Assembly: GCA_947259475.1 (NCBI GenBank)
Contig: CAMYLW010000121.1
Coordinates: 1 to 9,655 of the forward strand
Source: Thermodesulfobacteriota bacterium
GTDB taxonomy: Bacteria > Desulfobacterota > Syntrophobacteria > BM002
Length of the DNA: 9,655 bases
Direction: 5' to 3'
Shown here one piece after another: positions 6,399 through 9,655 of the stretch. Within the stretch, counting starts at the first letter, position 1; each line of letters opens with the position of its first letter. The translations under genes and the position numbers were made by a program. Below the pieces are notes generated by a model that saw only the letters and a program-made list of their open reading frames with translations, was not told the DNA's origin and ran no database searches.

Positions 6399-7081
6399 TC
6401 CAGAGGGAACGGCTGGCCGCCATGGGTCAGGCCACAGCAGGTATCGCCCACGGTGTGAAAAACATCCTTCACGCTATGAAGCTGGGTGCTTTCATGGTGG
6501 ACAAAGGGTTTGAAAGAGAGAAACCTGATTTGCTCCGCAAAGGCTGGAACCTGGTGGGTAACAATATTAACCGCATTTCCCGTATGACCCTAGATATGCT
6601 GAGCTATGCGCGTAGCAGTCCACCAGCGCGCCAAAGCTGTTCGTTGAACGAAATTGTCGACCAGGTTTGTGAGTTAATGGTAGAGAAGGCCCGTGAGCGG
6701 CAGATCGACCTAGTACTCGACCTGGATTCGACATTACCATCGGTGAGTGTGGATGTAGAGGATATACACTCCTGCCTAATGAACCTGGTGACCAATGCTA
6801 TCGAGGCCTTTCCCGAGAGTGGCAAAGGTGGGCTGATTACTGTGTCTAGTCGAGATGCAGGAGAGGCGGGTGTAAGTCTGCATGTCAAAGATACTGGCAA
6901 AGGAATGCCCAAAGAACTCCAAGAACAAGTTTTTAAATATCTTTACAGCACGAAAGGGGCGCGGGGTACAGGTCTGGGCCTAGCCATCACCCAGAAAATC
7001 ATTCACGAACACGGCGGCACGATCGAAGTTGAATCCGCTCCCAACGAGGGCTCCTGCTTTACAATTATCCTACCGAAGTAA
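5867..7081 (+). CDS. PAS domain sensor histidine kinase (3' part of split receiver-kinase gene)
   Basis: A cytoplasmic sensor kinase of up to 404 residues. Residues 13-50 are the C-terminal end of the broken first PAS copy (PVPILLSATLLYEEG). A complete PAS follows (about 54-175, with SMDGIIANDRQGNIIIFN), then the HisKA dimerisation helix with phospho-acceptor His195 in GIAHGVKNILHAM, and the ATP-binding domain with N-box LMNLVTNAIEAF (Asn306/Asn310), G1 KDTGKGMP (341-348) and G2 GTGLGL (367-372). All catalytic boxes are intact. No membrane segment is seen, so it senses an internal signal. The ATG at 5867 lies out of frame inside the preceding ORF and has no recognisable ribosome binding site. 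Later in-frame starts (5888, 5981) are also poorly supported, so translation may depend on coupling or frameshifting, or may fail. The kinase assignment is secure; the true 5' end is not. Confidence 0.8.
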   Translation: MRVLKAYMATRQPVPILLSATLLYEEGREVATVGYFKDMREVRRLERELIKRYEFEHDLIQTSMDGIIANDRQGNIIIFNEGAQSIYGYTPEEALSGMSVTRLYPEGEARRIKKLTYGSEYGGPGRLINYEAEVLTKNGEPIPILLSATLLYEEGREVAMVGYFKDMQKVKQLEKELIQRERLAAMGQATAGIAHGVKNILHAMKLGAFMVDKGFEREKPDLLRKGWNLVGNNINRISRMTLDMLSYARSSPPARQSCSLNEIVDQVCELMVEKARERQIDLVLDLDSTLPSVSVDVEDIHSCLMNLVTNAIEAFPESGKGGLITVSSRDAGEAGVSLHVKDTGKGMPKELQEQVFKYLYSTKGARGTGLGLAITQKIIHEHGGTIEVESAPNEGSCFTIILPK

Positions 7082-7119
7082 AATTCCCCGTCGTTTATCA
7101 GTTCGCAATGATTAGGCAT

Positions 7120-7347
7120 AGGGCGCAAGGCGCAGGGCGATTTGGTCAAATCGTTGTAATCGTTAATTAGTCAATTAGTTGAATCGCAAACGTAAAGCGG
7201 TAAGCCCTTCGACAGGCTCAGGACGCTTCACGCAGTGAGCAGTAAGCAGTTAATAATTCGGCTATTTTACTAATTTTCTAATTTTCTAATAAACTATTCT
7301 ACCCCTGATCTCTGGTCTCTGACCTCCGACCTCCGACTTCTGACTTT
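7120..7347. repeat. cluster of short tandem repeats (7- and 8-bp units)
   Basis: Several separate arrays fill the convergent spacer 7082-7354: AGGGCGC/AAGGCGC/AGGGCGA (7120-7140); TTAATTAG/TCAATTAG (8-bp units, 7163-7178); GCAGTGA/GCAGTAA/GCAGTTA (7232-7252); TAATTTTC twice (8-bp, 7271-7286); and TGATCTC/TGGTCTC/TGACCTC/CGACCTC/CGACTTC/TGACTTT (7306-7347). Units differ between arrays but the period is constant within each. No T-run terminator is recognisable for either converging transcript. Confidence 0.75.
7205..7224. repeat. CCCTTCGACAGGCTCAGGAC dispersed repeat
   Basis: This 20-base sequence resembles a short intergenic repeat that recurs in many environmental bacterial genomes, as I recall it (CCTTCGACAGGCTCAGG). 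Only one copy is seen in this window, so its repeat status cannot be shown from the sequence itself. Confidence 0.4.
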
Positions 7348-7354
7348 CTGGTGC

Positions 7355-7849
7355 TTATTTCTTTCCCTTCGGTATATCGAAGGTTCTCCCTATCACCCGC
7401 TTCGCAGTCTCCACCTGATCGTCTGGAATGACAAACATGGATGAGGTAATAGTGGTGGCGTTGCTAAAAATAGTAACGTCGGCCCGTTGGAGTGCTCCGA
7501 ACAGGAGACTCGATGTGCCAGGACGTATGTCGAAGTGTGGTCCCAGAACGCGAATTACCGCTACGGGTTGCTTTAGTTCCATAGCCTGAGTTTGCATCCT
7601 GATTTCTAGTTCTTTTAACTCAGGCTCTAGGTGAGTAAAGGCCTCGCTGTCAATACAAACGATCAAGTCACGGTTGTAATCGCCGGCGCAGCCTTCGATA
7701 AGAAATCTGACAAAAATGCTATGGCGCTCCAAAAGATCAAAAAGGGGTCTAGTGGCGCCGGGGCGAGTAGGAATACGTAAAAAGCTAAGTTGGGTTAGTC
7801 CGCGTTGGATCTTGAGGGGATAAATTTCTAAAGTTTCAGCAGACCCCAC
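7355..7849 (-). CDS. ACT-domain protein, aspartokinase-regulatory type (tandem ACT only)
   Basis: A 164-residue protein built from two ACT-like domains (about 19-80 and 95-157). The second has the clearest match to aspartokinase regulatory ACT domains: VAVIRVLGPHFDIRPGTSS, then an alternating strand-helix pattern ending ITSSMFVIPDDQVETAKRVI. ACT domains dimerise and bind amino acids to control a partner. No kinase, dehydrogenase or other catalytic domain is fused, so the protein must be a regulator or sensor of its own. The start is GTG 7849, supported by AAGGA (complement of 7857-7861) seven bases upstream and by an in-frame stop two codons before it. It lies 50 bases downstream of a paralogue on the same strand and is probably co-transcribed with it. 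The ligand is unknown. Confidence 0.82.
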   Translation of the reverse strand: MGSAETLEIYPLKIQRGLTQLSFLRIPTRPGATRPLFDLLERHSIFVRFLIEGCAGDYNRDLIVCIDSEAFTHLEPELKELEIRMQTQAMELKQPVAVIRVLGPHFDIRPGTSSLLFGALQRADVTIFSNATTITSSMFVIPDDQVETAKRVIGRTFDIPKGKK

Positions 7850-7899
7850 ATTTCATTCCTTTTTCACCATCAGGTTCCCGCATAAGACTGCATGCGTCC

Positions 7900-8421
7900 T
7901 TACGGCAGTGTAAAAGCGTTGGCCAGACAGGCCAAAGCCTGTTCTACGTATTCACTGTTGACCACGCAAGATACGACAGAACTGGCGTTATTGGTGGAGA
8001 GCGGGTCAACGCCATTCATCCGTAAGGTAGTGAGCAGCCGTTCCGCCACCCGGGGTCGCTGTTTGTGAGGATAGATTGATATGACTTTTACTGTAGGATG
8101 ATACATGAAGTCTCTGATTCCAAGAGACTCTTCATGAACGTCGAGTGCGCTGATGGCCGTATCGAGCGAGTCAGCATCAATGCAGAGACACAGCGAGGTG
8201 TTGCCGGCCGAGTCTTTATATTTATTAATAAAGCGGATATTTATGTCGTGCCCTCCCAAGATTTCCAATACGGCTGCAGCAGGGTCGCTGTCCCCACTCG
8301 GGAGGAGAAGAGTGAGAGAAGAAAGCAGCGGGCTCTGGAGGATACCGGAGATCCTGATTTCTTCTGGTCTCGGGGCGCCGATACGGCGCATGATTTCAAG
8401 GGTTTTACTCTGCTCACTCAT
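7900..8421 (-). CDS. ACT-domain protein, aspartokinase-regulatory type (paralogue)
   Basis: A 173-residue paralogue of its downstream neighbour, with the same two-ACT layout: domain 1 about 34-95, domain 2 about 109-170 (VKVISIYPHKQRPRVAERLL to YVEQALACL). The proteins align end to end in order and spacing; for example 'LCLCIDADS' here corresponds to 'DLIVCIDSEA' there. Domain 2 lacks the 'RPG' turn seen in the neighbour (QRPRVAE instead of DIRPGTSS), so ligand contacts may differ. An N-terminal extension of about 20 residues precedes the domains. ATG 8421 has an AGAGG 10 bases upstream. It is the first gene of a two-gene reverse operon and is transcribed divergently from the transporter gene. 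A homo- or heterodimer acting as an amino-acid sensor is a reasonable inference; no aspartokinase or threonine/lysine gene is in view. Confidence 0.8.
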   Translation of the reverse strand: MSEQSKTLEIMRRIGAPRPEEIRISGILQSPLLSSLTLLLPSGDSDPAAAVLEILGGHDINIRFINKYKDSAGNTSLCLCIDADSLDTAISALDVHEESLGIRDFMYHPTVKVISIYPHKQRPRVAERLLTTLRMNGVDPLSTNNASSVVSCVVNSEYVEQALACLANAFTLP

Positions 8422-8740
8422 ATGAGGTTTGCCTCTAGGGGAACGTATCCGTTCGGCCCGGTATTAGTTATTTAATGTTGGTCATTTGACATTAATGATT
8501 TATCATTGAGCCCTTGGAAATTCATTGAGCTTCGCTTTTCCACACTTGATACGCATCACATCAATGCATGATAATTGAAGAAACGCTAAATGACAAATGG
8601 CAAATGACAACGGCATGGCACATTTCTGTTTTATCATCTGTCATTTTATATTTGTTGTGTTCTATCCGTACAGAATATCGTACTGGTTCTCATCGTTACA
8701 TTGCAGAGGTCAATGGACAAGGCGAAATGCGAGATGAACA
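8422..8740. repeat. divergent spacer rich in heptad repeats
   Basis: The 319-base spacer contains degenerate 7-bp runs: GTCATTT/GACATTA/ATGATTT/ATCATTG (8481-8508), including the palindrome AATGAT-TT-ATCATT (8494-8507); AAATGAC/AAATGGC/AAATGAC (8588-8608); TTTATCA/TCTGTCA/TTTTATA (8630-8650), in the opposite sense; and GCGAAAT/GCGAGAT/GAACAAT/GACGAAT/GACAACA (8722-8756), which runs into the transporter gene. Promoters for both divergent units must lie here, but none is convincing. Confidence 0.65.
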
Positions 8741-9655
8741 ATGACGAATGACAACACAGAAATTTCCAGTCAGACCATCCGATTTCGGGCGATGATCCTG
8801 GCTATTTCCGTCGGTGGTCTATTGATGACTGTCAAGTTTGTGGCCTACTTTCTCACAGACTCCACAGCAATTCTGTCCGACGCTCTAGAGTCGATCATCA
8901 ACGTGGTTGCCAGTGGTTTTGCCCTCTACAGTATCTATGTGAGCAATCAGCCCCCGGATACTAGTCATCCATATGGCCATGGTAAGATAGAATACTTCTC
9001 GGTTGGCTTTGAGGGAGCCCTCATTATTCTGGCAGCTGTGGCGATCCTCTACAAAGCGATCCCCGCTTTCTTTTACCCCCGACTGCTAGCCCAACTGGGC
9101 CTGGGCATTTTCCTCCTGCTCGGAACTTCTGCAGTTAATCTCGTCCTCGGGCTGTTTCTAATCCGCACCGGACGCCAAACCAGGTCGATGCCTCTGGAGG
9201 CGGATGGTAAACACCTCCTCACCGATGTCTATACCAGCGTTGGGGTGGTAGGGGGACTGGTATTGGTTAAGTTGACCGGCTGGCAAGGCTGGGACCCTCT
9301 GGCTGCCTGTGCGGTGGCGCTCAACATCATCTTTACTGGTTGGCGCTTGGTCAAGGAGTCTTTTGGTAGGCTTATGGATGAAGCCGACCCGGAACTGCTC
9401 GGCAGAATCGTGGATATTCTCAATAAGCATCGACGATCGGACTGGATTGACATTCATCAGCTGCGAACGAGGCACTATGGGAATAAAGTTCACTTGGATT
9501 TTCATCTGGTTGTTCCGCGGAGTTTTGGGCTGCCTGAAGCGCACGTGGAGGCCGAAGAAATAGAGATGATGATTCTCAATACGTTGGACGAAGTCGCTGA
9601 AGTGATAGTCCATGTGGATCCCTGCGAAGATCCCTTGTGTGAGAGATGTCTCCAG
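8741..9655 (+). CDS. cation diffusion facilitator (CDF) family transporter, 3' end outside window
   Basis: Inner-membrane divalent metal/proton antiporter, expected to export zinc, iron or similar cations. At least 305 residues, open to the window end. Several hydrophobic segments lie at about 15-38, 42-66, 85-110, 118-142, 163-180 and 186-203. The TM2 site is SDALESIIN (Asp47, Glu50, Asn54) and the TM5 site DGKHLLTD (His158, Asp162); between them is the loop signature HPYGHGKIEYFS (76-87). The cytoplasmic domain follows from about 205 (HLDFHLVVPRSFGLPEAH), then a cysteine motif DPCEDPLCERC (Cys295, Cys300, Cys303). Against E. coli YiiP/FieF (Asp45/Asp49, His153/Asp157) the first pair reads Glu50/Asn54, a variant also common in one CDF subgroup. 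The start ATG is the first after an in-frame stop at 8735-8737 and has only a weak binding site. Confidence 0.9.
   Translation, partial: MTNDNTEISSQTIRFRAMILAISVGGLLMTVKFVAYFLTDSTAILSDALESIINVVASGFALYSIYVSNQPPDTSHPYGHGKIEYFSVGFEGALIILAAVAILYKAIPAFFYPRLLAQLGLGIFLLLGTSAVNLVLGLFLIRTGRQTRSMPLEADGKHLLTDVYTSVGVVGGLVLVKLTGWQGWDPLAACAVALNIIFTGWRLVKESFGRLMDEADPELLGRIVDILNKHRRSDWIDIHQLRTRHYGNKVHLDFHLVVPRSFGLPEAHVEAEEIEMMILNTLDEVAEVIVHVDPCEDPLCERCLQ

Larger units (their letters stand above)
5347..7081 (+). pseudogene. disrupted receiver-PAS-PAS-histidine kinase gene (deletion frameshift)
   Basis: Read as one unit, this span encodes receiver, PAS copy 1 (damaged), PAS copy 2 and a histidine kinase. Aligning the two PAS copies, 5898 corresponds to 6136 and 5903 to 6287: copy 2 has 150 bases between these points and copy 1 has 4. 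The 146-base loss is not a multiple of three and moves the frame by +1. Either the gene is a recent pseudogene, or it has become two genes, or the assembly is wrong here. The downstream frame stays open with all kinase motifs conserved, so the lesion is young or the halves are still used. Confidence 0.6.

Noticed and set aside
8098..8475. Forward ORFs (8098-8475 and 8153-8425) opposite the ACT gene
   Set aside because: They are antisense to a protein with clear ACT-domain pattern and show no family features of their own.
8616..8631. TGGCACA-N4-TGTTT in the divergent spacer as a sigma-54 promoter for the transporter
   Set aside because: The -24 half fits but the -12 half lacks the essential GC.
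9158..9613. Reverse-strand and +3 ORFs inside the transporter
   Set aside because: The continuous CDF frame with family signatures explains this region.

Overview
The window reads like a Gram-negative environmental bacterium, most plausibly a Desulfobacterota (deltaproteobacterium-like) genome. This rests on a pyrophosphate-type phosphofructokinase, a GAF-containing GspE/PilB-family ATPase beside receiver proteins, a histidine kinase with an 'AHGVKN' H-box, a sigma-54-type promoter, and gene-poor spacers filled with degenerate 7-bp repeats. The assignment is inference; no rRNA, tRNA or marker protein is present.

Layout. 1-392: no gene seen; a heptad-repeat tract (154-235), then a near-perfect sigma-54 promoter (247-262). 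393-650 (+): an unrecognised basic 85-aa protein. 651-961: heptad repeats and a sigma-70-like promoter. 962-2128 (+): phosphofructokinase with residues diagnostic for pyrophosphate as phosphoryl donor. 2129-2331: spacer with a long folded repeat. 2332-4602 (+): GAF + type II secretion/type IV pilus-like ATPase. 4845-5237 (+): single-domain response regulator. 5347-7081 (+): a receiver-PAS-PAS-histidine kinase gene split into two overlapping ORFs by a 146-bp out-of-frame deletion in the first PAS copy. 7082-7354: several heptad arrays at the convergent junction. 8421-7355 (-): two paralogous proteins made only of aspartokinase-type ACT domains. 8422-8740: divergent spacer with more heptads. 8741-9655 (+): cation diffusion facilitator transporter, running off the window end.

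How the genes may work together. The GAF-ATPase, the lone receiver and the receiver/kinase gene lie in one direction and could form a signalling module in which the kinase passes phosphate to one or both receivers and the ATPase senses a ligand through GAF; this is inference from proximity. The ACT pair probably forms an amino-acid-binding (hetero)dimer without its own enzymatic domain. The most notable features are the split receiver-kinase gene with its mutated PAS duplication, the ACT-only pair, the sigma-54 promoter driving an unknown small protein, and the heptad arrays in most of the longer spacers, one of which supplies the start codon of the transporter gene.
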